DNA of 11,856 bases from an uncultured Clostridia bacterium (GTDB taxonomy: Bacteria > Bacillota > Clostridia > Peptostreptococcales > Anaerovoracaceae): positions 1 through 11,856 of the forward strand of contig CAMIWY010000013.1 in NCBI GenBank assembly GCA_946402595.1, given 5' to 3'. The notes under the pieces are model-generated. The model made no database searches, was not told where the DNA came from, and saw only the letters and a list, made by a program, of their open reading frames with translations. Shown here piece after piece: positions 1-6,896 of the stretch (position 1 is its first letter; each line of letters starts with the position of its first letter). The position numbers and the translations under genes were made by a program.

Positions 1-2370
1 CCCGCAGATCATCGATACCGGCATTCCGGTACGCTTATCGAATATGTAAGAGAAACCGTCGCTGCATACCTCAAGCGATGTATCTGACTCCATATATGCA
101 AGAGGCCCGTCTGCCAGGATCCGGCCCCTGACCATCAGAGCCTTAGCGTGCCTCGGGTCTTCCGTCTCAATTCTTATCTCATCGAACCCCAGATCATGCC
201 CGGCTCTGAGAGCACCGTGAGCTTCTCTCAGAGCGTAGGATATTACGAGGAAACACCTCCCTGCAGGCGGGATCGTAAGCGGCAGATCTATACTGCAGCT
301 TTTGCCCGGCATGATTGAAGGCACTTCCAAAGCACCCTCCGCGATCCTGGCTCCGTCATGAGTCAGAGCATACGAAACGCTTATTATATCCTTCGGGTCC
401 GTAAAGTCCATGTGATTGCTGATAGTCAGCTTCCCGGATTTCGTGTCATAGGTGCTCCGAAGCGGCCTGTACACATTCTTGTATTCCAGGAGACCTGTGT
501 GAGGTTTTCTGTCCGGATACACCATACCGTCGAGGCAGAAATTACTGTCGTGCTGCAGCTCCCCGCTGTCTCCGCCGTACAGATATATGCTTTTGCCCTC
601 CGCCGTCGTACCGGCATACACAGCGTGGTCACAGAATTCCCAGATGAAGCCTCCACAGATCTCAGGGTTCGCTTCCATCAGTTCGCGGTAATCCTCAATA
701 TCTCCCGGGCCGTTTCCCATCGAGTGACAGTACTCTACAAGGAGTAGAGGCGCTTTGGGTTCATTTCCAAGGTATCCACTGATATCCTCAAATGAAGGAT
801 ACATCCTGCCGACGATGTCGATATTGCTGAGGTCATACTCTCTGTCCTGCGGCAGATAGTACGCGCTCTCATAAGTAGTGAGGCGGGTCGGATCGGTCTT
901 CTTAGTCCACTCGAGAGCCTTCTCGAACGTGCATCCGTATCCGCACTCGTTGCCCATAGACCACATCAGGACGCACGGGCGGTTCCTGTTCTGCACCACC
1001 ATGCTCCGCACGCGGTCCAGAGTCGGCTCGATGAAATCCGGATTGTCCGCGATCCTCACATGCGCCGCCTGCATCCGCCTGTTGTAGTCATCCTCGTTGA
1101 AGTAAAGCTCCTCGGTCCCGTGGCTCTCATTGTCTGCCTCGTCGATTACGTACAGGCCGATGCTGTCGCAAAGCTGATAGAAATACGGAACATTCGGGTA
1201 GTGGCTCGCGCGCACTGCGTTGAAATTGTGCTCCCTGATCAGAACTAGGTCCGTCAGGACTCTCTCGTAATCCATAACGGCTCCGGTCACCGGGTCGGAC
1301 TCATGCCTGTTCATGCCGTTGAATCTTACAGGCCGGCCGTTCAGGAGGACACGGTTGTCCCTGATGCTGACCTCTCTCAGGCCGACTCTCTCGTTGATGA
1401 CCTCGTTAGGGGTCTCCATTATGAGCTTGTATAGGAATGGATTCTCAGCATTCCACAGGATCGGGTCCCTGACCCTCAGAGTCAGCTCCGTGCCGCTGTC
1501 CGTGCCGCCGGGCAGCTCTGCTGCTGCATCTATATGCTCGCTTCCATCCTCATCCTCATGCACCAAAGTGACCTTGACCGGCACCGGGTGATTGCCGGCG
1601 AAGGTAAAACTGAGCTTCACATCCGCGGCGCTGAACTGCAGCGCCTCAGCGCCTCCCGACCTTTCGATATTGTGGCCTTTCTGCAGCAGGAGATCAGTTG
1701 TAATACTGTAATCGCGTATGCCCGCGGCCGGTCTGCTCAGGAGATATACGTCGCGGAAGATACCGGACATGCGGAATTTGTCCTGATCTTCGAGATAACT
1801 TCCGTCACACCATTTGAGGACAAGCACTGCAAGCAGATTGTCCCCATCTATGAGGTACGGAGTGACGTCGAATTCGGATATGTGATGGGACACCTGACTG
1901 TAGCCAACGTACCTGCCGTTCAGCCACACATAGAAGCAGGAATCGACACCCTCGAAATTAAGATAGGTATTGCCTGCCTTATGGTTCCTGTGCCATTCGA
2001 AGTGGTGCCTGTAGGCTCCGCATGGATTGTCCTGAGGCACATACGGCGGATCAAACGGGAACGGGTATCTGATGTTGGTGTACTGGTTAGAATCATAGCC
2101 TCGCATCTGCCATGAGAACGGGACGTATTCCCTGGTCCACCAGTCTCCGGCAGTATATGAAGGCAGGAAGAATTCTTCTGTAAGATCATAGATGCTCTCA
2201 TAGTAGGCAAAGTTCCATTCACAGCCGCTGAGCATCTGAAGCCTCTGTGATGATTCTCTGAGGCTGACAAGCTGGTCATTTCGCCCGGCATCCGGGATGT
2301 AGTAGCACCTGTCAGGCTCAGTGTTTTCGTGAAGGATGTTCATATTCTCATAATGTCTCGGAACGATCAT
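1..2370 (-). CDS. lacZ: Beta-galactosidase, glycoside hydrolase family 2 (3' end cut by window)
   Basis: The frame is open for 790 codons on the minus strand and runs off the left edge. E. coli LacZ has about 1,020 residues, so roughly a quarter of the C-terminal side (the beta-sandwich 5 region) is missing from view. It is a cytoplasmic enzyme that cleaves terminal beta-galactosides such as lactose. Visible family marks in order: a jelly-roll start with WQMRGYD and YPFPFDPPYVP; the sugar-contact motif RASHYPN; DEADNESHG; the acid/base glutamate E475 in WSMGNECGYG; and the nucleophile E546 in VEYCHSMGNGPGD. No frameshift or internal stop was found on checking each codon. The start at 2370 is preceded by GGGAGG about seven bases upstream. 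It is divergent from the AraC-family gene, which is its likely regulator. A related GH2 substrate specificity is possible, but the LacZ-type motifs make this call firm. Confidence 0.95.
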   Translation of the reverse strand, partial: MIVPRHYENMNILHENTEPDRCYYIPDAGRNDQLVSLRESSQRLQMLSGCEWNFAYYESIYDLTEEFFLPSYTAGDWWTREYVPFSWQMRGYDSNQYTNIRYPFPFDPPYVPQDNPCGAYRHHFEWHRNHKAGNTYLNFEGVDSCFYVWLNGRYVGYSQVSHHISEFDVTPYLIDGDNLLAVLVLKWCDGSYLEDQDKFRMSGIFRDVYLLSRPAAGIRDYSITTDLLLQKGHNIERSGGAEALQFSAADVKLSFTFAGNHPVPVKVTLVHEDEDGSEHIDAAAELPGGTDSGTELTLRVRDPILWNAENPFLYKLIMETPNEVINERVGLREVSIRDNRVLLNGRPVRFNGMNRHESDPVTGAVMDYERVLTDLVLIREHNFNAVRASHYPNVPYFYQLCDSIGLYVIDEADNESHGTEELYFNEDDYNRRMQAAHVRIADNPDFIEPTLDRVRSMVVQNRNRPCVLMWSMGNECGYGCTFEKALEWTKKTDPTRLTTYESAYYLPQDREYDLSNIDIVGRMYPSFEDISGYLGNEPKAPLLLVEYCHSMGNGPGDIEDYRELMEANPEICGGFIWEFCDHAVYAGTTAEGKSIYLYGGDSGELQHDSNFCLDGMVYPDRKPHTGLLEYKNVYRPLRSTYDTKSGKLTISNHMDFTDPKDIISVSYALTHDGARIAEGALEVPSIMPGKSCSIDLPLTIPPAGRCFLVISYALREAHGALRAGHDLGFDEIRIETEDPRHAKALMVRGRILADGPLAYMESDTSLEVCSDGFSYIFDKRTGMPVSMICG

Positions 2371-2483
2371 AATTTACCTCCCGGGCAATAATAAACTCGT
2401 GTCAGTGATCAGTTAAAATTAACAATCTGATATAGCTGAGCACCTGCGCTCACTCTGATTCGCATTTTCTGAACTTCAAAATC

Positions 2484-2512
2484 ATTATAGGAAACGGCTG
2501 ATTTCAAATCAT
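2484..2512 (-). promoter_or_regulatory. Candidate promoter and operator for the beta-galactosidase gene
   Basis: On the minus strand a perfect TATAAT lies at 2489-2484, about 115 bases ahead of the lacZ start. A 13-bp palindrome, TGATTT-C-AAATCA (2499-2511), sits directly upstream in the spacer/-35 zone. The -35 hexamer is poor (ATGATT at 17 bp), which suits a promoter needing an activator. An AraC-type protein or a catabolite regulator could bind there. Assignment is by position only. Confidence 0.45.
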
Positions 2513-2565
2513 ATGCACAAAACAGTTTAAAACCTGCACAGGGCTTGTTTTCGGGGCTGCGGCCA

Positions 2566-2594
2566 TTGCCAGACGTCAGAAGGGCCGATAGAAT
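2566..2594 (+). promoter_or_regulatory. Candidate promoter of the AraC-family regulator
   Basis: TTGCCA (2566-2571) is followed after exactly 17 bp by TAGAAT (2589-2594). Each hexamer matches the vegetative consensus at five of six positions. The implied leader to the start at 2742 is about 140 bases. A weaker alternative is TTGAAG (2631-2636) with TATAGA (2655-2660). Confidence 0.5.
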
Positions 2595-2638
2595 AGTTTA
2601 GGAATATATAAGAAAGAGTCTGTTTAACAGTTGAAGAA

Positions 2639-2711
2639 TCTATAGGATAAAGTCTATAGAAGAGCTCAATAATCTGCACTGGAGAGTCAGTAGACTAACC
2701 TAACAGTCTAC
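2639..2711 (+). repeat. Operator-like repeats in the araC leader
   Basis: TCTATAG occurs twice as a direct repeat (2639-2645 and 2653-2659). A perfect 7-bp inverted repeat, GTAGACT (2690-2696) and AGTCTAC (2705-2711), is separated by 8 bp and ends 30 bp ahead of the araC start codon. The shared AGTCTA core and the position suggest sites for autoregulation or a leader hairpin. No binding protein can be assigned from sequence. Confidence 0.4.
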
Positions 2712-2741
2712 ATTTAAATACATTAAAGAGGGACAACAGAA

Positions 2742-3605
2742 ATGTATGTAAATTCAGGTTATCTGCATAATTCCAGAACACCTTTCAAGGAGAAAACTCT
2801 GCCGCTGAGGATCCTCAGTGCCGGAACCTACCAGCTCCACAGCTGGCCCAAGCTTCCGACCTGGCGTCCAAGGGGTCGTGTCGACTGGCAGCTTATATAC
2901 ATCGCCGCAGGCAAGGGCCATTTTGTAATCGACAACAAGGACGTCATCGTCCCTGCCGGCAACATGGTCCTCTTCCAGCCTCGCGAAGAGCAGCATTACT
3001 ATTACCTCGGCGAAGACCGCACACAGGCATGGTTCGTGCATTTTACCGGACGCGAAGTCAGGAATATACTGCAGGCTTACGGCATTTCCCTGGACAGCAA
3101 TATCCTGTGCACAGGCCTGTCCCGGGAGTACGAGGACTATTTCCGCAGGATGAGAGACGAGCTTGTTGCCTGCAGATGGGGCTACGAAGAGATGCTGACA
3201 TACCTCTTCCGCGAACTTCTCATGACTATGCACCGCCGAATGGAAGAGAACCGCCCGCGGTTCTCGGGTTTTGCCAGCCACGAGATCGATATTGCCTGCG
3301 AATACTTCACCGAGCACTACAACGAGGAGATCGTCATCGAAGAATATGCAAAGTCACGCCACGTGAGCACCAGCTGGTTCAACAAGAGCTTCAAGGCCGC
3401 AGTCGGCACTACTCCAATGAACTACATCCTCTCCATCAGGATTCGCAACGCCCAGGTGCTCCTTGAGACCACCGATTACAACATTTCCAGCATCGCATCC
3501 ATGGTAGGCTACGAGAACGCATTCTACTTCAGCAGACTCTTTAAGAAACACAAAGGGCTCTCACCTGCAAAATACAGGAAGACATTTCGAGAGAAATACG
3601 AGTGA
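2742..3605 (+). CDS. AraC-family transcriptional regulator with N-terminal cupin domain
   Basis: This is a 287-residue cytoplasmic regulator. Roughly residues 25-150 look like the sugar-sensing cupin of the AraC-binding family, with strands around WQLIYIAAGKGHFVI, VPAGNMVLFQP and AWFVHFTG. Residues about 185-285 form the double helix-turn-helix. They contain EEYAKSRHVSTSWFNKSFK and the diagnostic second-helix signature IASMVGYENAFYFSRLFKKH, ending in SPAKYRKTF. The start is supported by AAAGAGGG nine bases upstream. Length is typical for the family. It faces the beta-galactosidase gene across a 371-bp shared control region, so it probably activates that gene in response to a galactoside. The ligand itself cannot be read from the sequence. 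Confidence 0.93.
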   Translation: MYVNSGYLHNSRTPFKEKTLPLRILSAGTYQLHSWPKLPTWRPRGRVDWQLIYIAAGKGHFVIDNKDVIVPAGNMVLFQPREEQHYYYLGEDRTQAWFVHFTGREVRNILQAYGISLDSNILCTGLSREYEDYFRRMRDELVACRWGYEEMLTYLFRELLMTMHRRMEENRPRFSGFASHEIDIACEYFTEHYNEEIVIEEYAKSRHVSTSWFNKSFKAAVGTTPMNYILSIRIRNAQVLLETTDYNISSIASMVGYENAFYFSRLFKKHKGLSPAKYRKTFREKYE

Positions 3606-3637
3606 TGTATAGGGCATACAAAGGGATGTTAATGAAA

Positions 3638-3702
3638 ATGACCTATGAATTAAGCCGCTGAGAGCTTGCGAGACGTCAGAATTCTCATCTGACATAGGTC
3701 AT
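3638..3702 (+). terminator. Long hairpin after araC, possible terminator
   Basis: A perfect 10-bp inverted repeat, ATGACCTATG (3638-3647) and CATAGGTCAT (3693-3702), encloses a second stem, GTCAGA (3675-3680) with TCTGAC (3688-3693). The two share one base at 3693, so they may be alternatives. It starts 33 bp after the araC stop and is followed only by a short ATTT, so it is a weak terminator or a protein-binding cruciform. Confidence 0.45.
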
Positions 3703-3763
3703 ATTTAGAAATTAGCCTTGATATGACATATAAAATGGCACCCAGAGCGAGATGGATTGAGCC

Positions 3764-3844
3764 ATGGCGGAAGAAGCTCAGCGCGCATGGCAGGAATACA
3801 ATGAACCTCAACCCGATATTTCAGATAGAATAATAAAGCCATAA
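3764..3844 (+). other. Possible small ORF or gene remnant in the junction region
   Basis: A 26-codon frame starts MAEEAQRAWQEYNE and ends DRIIKP. Its composition looks protein-like, but no ribosome binding site precedes it and a stop lies directly upstream in frame. It sits in the 520-bp stretch between araC and the accessory operon, where overlapping short frames also occur. It may be the tail of a gene broken when the element inserted. I do not recognise it, and chance is a real alternative. Confidence 0.15.
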
Positions 3845-3961
3845 AAAACGATACCGCCTTAGGCCGGTGAGTGAGGTGGAAAAACAAGATATTGTGGCGA
3901 TCTGTTCGGGAACCGCTAGAGGCTGAACAGGCAATCAAAAAGAGTGGAAAAACGGACAATT

Positions 3962-3990
3962 GCGAGGGCGAAAAACTACCCTCGCTTTTG
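3962..3990 (+). terminator. Intrinsic terminator-like hairpin before the SOS promoter
   Basis: GCGAGGG (3962-3968) pairs perfectly with CCCTCGC (3979-3985) around a 10-base loop and is followed by TTTTGATTT. It lies just upstream of the LexA-box promoter and would insulate that promoter from upstream transcripts. Confidence 0.55.
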
Positions 3991-4017
3991 ATTTGCGAAA
4001 ATTTGTTCTGAGATATA

Positions 4018-4047
4018 TTGACGAACGCGTGTTCGTTTTTGTAAAAT
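4018..4047 (+). promoter_or_regulatory. SOS promoter overlapped by a LexA box
   Basis: CGAAC-GCGT-GTTCG at 4022-4035 is a perfect inverted repeat and fits the Gram-positive LexA (DinR) consensus CGAAC-RNRY-GTTYS. It overlaps the start of a good promoter: TTGACG (4018-4023), 18 bp, TAAAAT (4042-4047). LexA bound here would block RNA polymerase. The first downstream gene starts at 4125, giving a leader of about 70 bases. This is the only such box I saw in the window. Confidence 0.8.
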
Positions 4048-4124
4048 GACATTGCATCAAGAAAGAAGACCGGAGAGACAGAAACCGGGATGCAGCTGTC
4101 AACCGGCCCATACGGAGGCAGGCA

Positions 4125-4415
4125 ATGACGCAATCAATAGATGTGATAGTAATATTTGACAAGGCTGTAAGCATCCCCAAGCCTCTCAGATTCAAAATAT
4201 ATGACACCGGACGCTGGAAATCCGTCAATGTCGACCGGATCTACAACTCTGAGTGGGTCCGTAAGGATGGAAAGGTCCAGATCGAATACAGCTGTGGATC
4301 CAGAAGTTGTAATGGTCAGATGATCAGTTACAGGCTGAGATACATTCAGCAGGAGGTCCGCTGGGAGATGGAGATAGATACCGGTCAGTACGGCAGCTTC
4401 AGCCATCCGGCATAG
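4125..4415 (+). CDS. Hypothetical 96-aa protein, first gene of the SOS-controlled operon
   Basis: I do not recognise a family with confidence. The protein has no signal peptide or membrane segment and reads as mostly beta strand: IDVIVIFD, PLRFKIYD, a GRWKSVNVDRIYNSEW block, VQIEYSC, and a closing YRLRYI...RWEMEID. The pattern of an aromatic-rich strand, GRW, then YRLRY and RWEMEID loosely recalls small SOS-associated domains of the DUF6504 type. That is a guess from layout only. GGAGGCAGGCA lies just upstream of the ATG, supporting the start. The stop overlaps the ribosome binding site of the next gene, so the two are co-translated in one operon. As first gene behind the LexA box it should be induced by DNA damage. 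Confidence 0.7.
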   Translation: MTQSIDVIVIFDKAVSIPKPLRFKIYDTGRWKSVNVDRIYNSEWVRKDGKVQIEYSCGSRSCNGQMISYRLRYIQQEVRWEMEIDTGQYGSFSHPA

Positions 4416-4423
4416 GAGGAATC

Positions 4424-4828
4424 ATGAGTACAGAAAGAATGAGATTCGGAGAATTCATAAGAGAGAAGCGTATGGCAGACAGACGCGAGATCACTCTCCG
4501 TGAGATGTCAGCTGCGCTCGGGATCTCCCTGTCACTTCTCAGCGATATAGAGCAGGGGCGCCGGAGTCCATTCGACTCAGACAAGATAAAGTTGTTCTGC
4601 AGCTATCTGCATCTTGCACCCGAGGACGAGACTCTCATGTACGACCTTGCCGCAAGAGAACGGGACAGAGTATCCGACGATATCTCCGACTACATTATGA
4701 ACAGTAATATCGGAGATATGGCGAGGACCGCTCTCAGGATGTCCAAGTCCGGTATCGGAGCAGAGGAGGACTGGAAGAGATTCATCAGAGAGCTCGAGCG
4801 AAAGAGGCAGAGCCATGATCCGGTTTAG
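4424..4828 (+). CDS. XRE-family helix-turn-helix repressor (ImmR-like)
   Basis: This is a 134-residue DNA-binding protein. Residues about 8-65 form a Cro/C1-type HTH: FGEFIREKR, then LREMSAALGISLSLLSDIEQ with the usual turn and recognition helix, then SDKIKLFCSYLHL. The C-terminal half is helical and charged, probably for dimerisation or for contact with the peptidase. AGGAGG sits four bases before the ATG and overlaps the previous stop. The reading frame overlaps the downstream ImmA-type gene by 14 bp, so the two are translationally coupled. The pair matches the immR-immA order of ICEBs1-like elements, in which the peptidase destroys the repressor to release excision genes. That role is inferred from the neighbour. 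Confidence 0.85.
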   Translation: MSTERMRFGEFIREKRMADRREITLREMSAALGISLSLLSDIEQGRRSPFDSDKIKLFCSYLHLAPEDETLMYDLAARERDRVSDDISDYIMNSNIGDMARTALRMSKSGIGAEEDWKRFIRELERKRQSHDPV

Positions 4829-5600
4829 ATGCGATAAGTGCAGTTATGATATGACACCTGTCATATCTGACCGTGGCATCGAGGAATATGCACGGGCGCT
4901 CCTTGAGGACTACAGGCCCTCGCTTCTGGACGGGATCCCGACAGCGATAAATGCATTTCATTTTGTAGAAAGTTATCTTGGTGCCAGAATAGAATACCAG
5001 GATATCTACTATGAGGAAGGTGAACAGCCGATACTCGGAATGACATGCTTTGCCGAGACCAGAGTGAAGGTGTTCGACAGAGAGCATATGTGCATCAGGT
5101 ACATAACAGTTCCGCCGAACACGATCATCATAGACAACTCAGTCATGGCCCCGGGAAAGGAGACTTTGGCCAACTTCACGGTCCTGCATGAAGGCGGACA
5201 CTTCTGTATGCACAGAGAAGTATTCGAGGATGGCATGAGGAGGAACTGCCCGCCGGAATTCTGCAGCAGAAAGAAGTCCGGACAAAGCAGGAAAAGGCTC
5301 GAGAGCCAGAAGGATTTCAGGGAGCATCACGCGGATGTCTTCGCAGCAGCTGTAGCTCTGCCTGCAGATACATTAGTGCCGTGCGCCACACGCATGATCA
5401 GGTGTATGGGATTCCCTGACGGAGTCTTCGTCACCGGACACAAATACGACAGAAATAAAAAGCCTGCGCTTGACCAGCTGATCGGAAACCTTGCAGATAC
5501 ATGCGGGGTATCCAGATCAGCAGTGAAGATAAGGTTGCAACGACTGGGACTGCTGCAGGACAGGCTTGAATACGGGAGAGACATACTGATAATTCTGTGA
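4815..5600 (+). CDS. ImmA/IrrE-family zinc metallopeptidase
   Basis: This 261-residue cytoplasmic protein carries the zinc motif HEGGH (H125, E126, H129) within FTVLHEGGHF. The downstream helix EHHADVFAAAVALP supplies the expected third ligand region (E170). The N-terminus has an extra CDKC pair (C6, C9). The last 40 residues contain a winged-helix-like stretch, LADTCGVSRSAVKIRLQRLG. ImmA of ICEBs1 cleaves the partner XRE repressor, and IrrE of Deinococcus links peptidase activity to DNA damage. Here the peptidase gene overlaps the XRE gene and both lie behind a LexA box, so a damage-triggered switch fits. The start at 4815 is chosen for its AAGAGG site and the coupling to the preceding gene. 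Confidence 0.9.
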   Translation: MIRFRCDKCSYDMTPVISDRGIEEYARALLEDYRPSLLDGIPTAINAFHFVESYLGARIEYQDIYYEEGEQPILGMTCFAETRVKVFDREHMCIRYITVPPNTIIIDNSVMAPGKETLANFTVLHEGGHFCMHREVFEDGMRRNCPPEFCSRKKSGQSRKRLESQKDFREHHADVFAAAVALPADTLVPCATRMIRCMGFPDGVFVTGHKYDRNKKPALDQLIGNLADTCGVSRSAVKIRLQRLGLLQDRLEYGRDILIIL

Positions 5601-5758
5601 AAATGCTTAACGATATGCAGCTCTGAAACGGGCTGCATATATAAAGGCAGCGTTTCACGCAAAGTTGCGTAGAACTAAGACAACACACTTTTAGACAAAC
5701 ATGATTCTGCAGCATGCGGTAATGGCAGATAGGATACCGGTCCTTTTCCCTTGACCGG
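5597..5758 (+). repeat. Cluster of inverted repeats after immA
   Basis: The 221 bp between the peptidase gene and the next ORF hold several perfect stems. ATATGCAGC (5613-5621) pairs with GCTGCATAT (5632-5640). GTGAAA (5597-5602) pairs with TTTCAC (5653-5658) around it. CGCAA (5658-5662) pairs with TTGCG (5665-5669). CCGGTC (5737-5742) pairs with GACCGG (5753-5758). None carries a clear T-run, so this looks more like a structured leader or intercistronic RNA than a terminator. Confidence 0.4.
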
Positions 5759-5821
5759 AGAATGGATTTGCACGGCCGGTGACCGCGGATGAGTGCATAT
5801 AAAGAAGGGAGAACCAGCATA

Positions 5822-5998
5822 ATGAAAAGAAAGCCTATACGTAACAGAGACAGTGAGAGAGTGTGCGATGCCCTGATAGATACAGAGAAGGGCCGCATCC
5901 TCCTTGAGACCAAGGTCGGACGGAATACCATGCAGATAGATTTCGATGACCTCATACAAGCGGTAGAAGATGCCGCATCAGACGATCAGGTCAGCTGA
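5822..5998 (+). CDS. Hypothetical 58-aa acidic protein
   Basis: The frame begins MKRKPIRNRDSERVCDALID and continues with a strand-rich middle (GRILLETKVG, NTMQIDFDDL) and an acidic helix ending in SDDQVS. I do not recognise the family. The start at 5822 is preferred because GGGAG lies about ten bases upstream. An in-frame ATG at 5789 would add 11 residues but has a poorer site. It lies alone between two hairpin-rich stretches on the same strand as the peptidase gene and may be its last cistron. Small acidic proteins in such elements can be anti-repressors, antitoxins or excision factors, but nothing in the sequence picks one. Confidence 0.55.
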   Translation: MKRKPIRNRDSERVCDALIDTEKGRILLETKVGRNTMQIDFDDLIQAVEDAASDDQVS

Positions 5999-6006
5999 TC
6001 ATTCGT

Positions 6007-6022
6007 TGCCCGGAGCCGGGCA
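6007..6022 (+). repeat. Tight GC hairpin just after the 58-aa ORF
   Basis: TGCCCGG (6007-6013) and CCGGGCA (6016-6022) form a perfect stem nine bases after the stop codon at 5998. There is no T-run, so it may protect a transcript end or support a Rho-dependent stop. Confidence 0.35.
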
Positions 6023-6084
6023 TTGCTACAACTTAATGACCGCTACCGAGCCCTGACCCGTTAATCATAACGAGGTACTAAATT

Positions 6085-6151
6085 GCCGGAGTTGCTTAAT
6101 TGACCACTCAAAACCCAAGCAAGGTCAAGCAACTTCGGCTTTTTGTTTTTT
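6085..6151 (+). terminator. Strong intrinsic terminator
   Basis: GCCGGAGTTGC (6085-6095) pairs with GCAACTTCGGC (6129-6139), with one G-U. The stem continues with TTGACC and GGTCAA across a four-base bulge. It is followed by TTTTTGTTTTTT (6140-6151). It ends whatever is transcribed from the operon upstream. The adjacent 6152-6256 shows no gene and no convincing promoter. Confidence 0.8.
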
Positions 6152-6256
6152 ATAAATCGGTCCCGGGCATGACACTAAACTGCCTCTTCTGTGTTTGCAG
6201 CTACCGGAGCACTACCCAATGCAGCATAGGAGCAACTGAATAAGAAGCCGGCAATT

Positions 6257-6317
6257 GGGTATGACCGGCCACGAATATGAAGCGCGAGTTTCATGTGGCT
6301 TGTCATACCCGATTTTT
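6257..6317 (+). terminator. Terminator-like extended hairpin in the leader of the HTH gene
   Basis: Three nested stems line up: GGGTATGAC (6257-6265) with GTCATACCC (6302-6310), GCCAC (6268-6272) with GTGGC (6295-6299), and ATGAA (6277-6281) with TTCAT (6290-6294). GATTTTTA follows. It lies only about 45 bases before the start codon of the HTH gene at 6363, so read-through is needed to express that gene unless a promoter hides in between. Confidence 0.65.
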
Positions 6318-6329
6318 ATGCACCCGGCA

Positions 6330-6359
6330 TGTCTCCGCTTCAGATGAAGAAAGGAGACA
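6330..6359 (+). promoter_or_regulatory. Hairpin that buries the ribosome binding site of the HTH gene
   Basis: TGTCTCC (6330-6336) is the exact complement of GGAGACA (6353-6359), which contains the Shine-Dalgarno sequence AAGGAG (6351-6356). A second stem, CTTC (6338-6341) with GAAG (6346-6349), closes on a four-base loop. In the folded RNA the ribosome binding site would be masked, which points to translational control. Confidence 0.55.
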
Positions 6360-6362
6360 AAA

Positions 6363-6803
6363 ATGGCTACTGATCAGAAACTCAACCCGGCTTTAAATCT
6401 GATGATCAGGAACGCTGCACCTGCAGCATTCAGACAGCAGAGCTATCCAGCTGCGTTCAGCAGAACTCTCGAAGCAATTCTGCAGGAAAAGAATATGTAT
6501 CCAAAGGATCTTGCAGCTCTGCTTAACGTTGACAGGCGGACGATCTACAAAGTGCTGCAGGATGATGAGTTTCAGGCATCCAAGCAGATGGTCGTTGCAA
6601 TCGCGGTAGTACTGAAGCTGTCACCACATGATGCTTTTGCTCTGGTGGACAAAGCGGGCATCCGGCTCAGAATGACTTCCGCACAGGACGCAGCATATTT
6701 CTCGATTATAAGTTCGTGTGGAGCCTATTCGTTAGAGGACATAAATGAGGTCCTCATCGACAAAGGGATCACGCCTCTCGGTTGCAGACAAAAAAGTTTT
6801 TAA
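6363..6803 (+). CDS. HTH-type transcriptional regulator, 146 aa
   Basis: Residues about 28-97 form a Cro/C1-like helix-turn-helix: AFSRTLEAILQEKN, then KDLAALLNVDRRTIYKVL, then KQMVVAIAVVLKLSPHDAFAL. The C-terminal part (RLRMTSAQDAAYFSIISSCG and SLEDINEVLIDKGITPLG) is a helical tail of the sort seen in small regulators of Clostridia mobile elements. The start has AAGGAG six bases upstream. The gene stands alone behind a terminator-like leader hairpin. Two matching palindromes follow it, one (6808-6826) directly after its stop and the other next to a TATAAT, so it is the natural candidate to bind them and control the recombinase operon. That link is inferred. Confidence 0.8.
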   Translation: MATDQKLNPALNLMIRNAAPAAFRQQSYPAAFSRTLEAILQEKNMYPKDLAALLNVDRRTIYKVLQDDEFQASKQMVVAIAVVLKLSPHDAFALVDKAGIRLRMTSAQDAAYFSIISSCGAYSLEDINEVLIDKGITPLGCRQKSF

Positions 6804-6807
6804 CGGC

Positions 6808-6826
6808 AGTACAACTGAGATGTACT
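6808..6826. promoter_or_regulatory. Operator-like 19-bp palindrome, copy 1
   Basis: AGTACAACT-G-AGATGTACT is palindromic except for one mismatched pair and begins four bases after the HTH stop codon. It shares the half-site AGATGTAC with copy 2 at 6897. TTTTT follows, so it could also act as a weak terminator hairpin. Confidence 0.55.
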
Positions 6827-6896
6827 TTTTGGAACGAAAAATCAACATTTCATGATATGCGTGATTCGCAAAGTGCTGAAATTTCAACGTTTTGCC

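Noticed and set aside
3705..4228. Minus-strand frames of 142 and 97 codons between araC and the SOS operon
   Set aside because: They cross a terminator and the LexA-box promoter, have odd composition and show no ribosome binding site.
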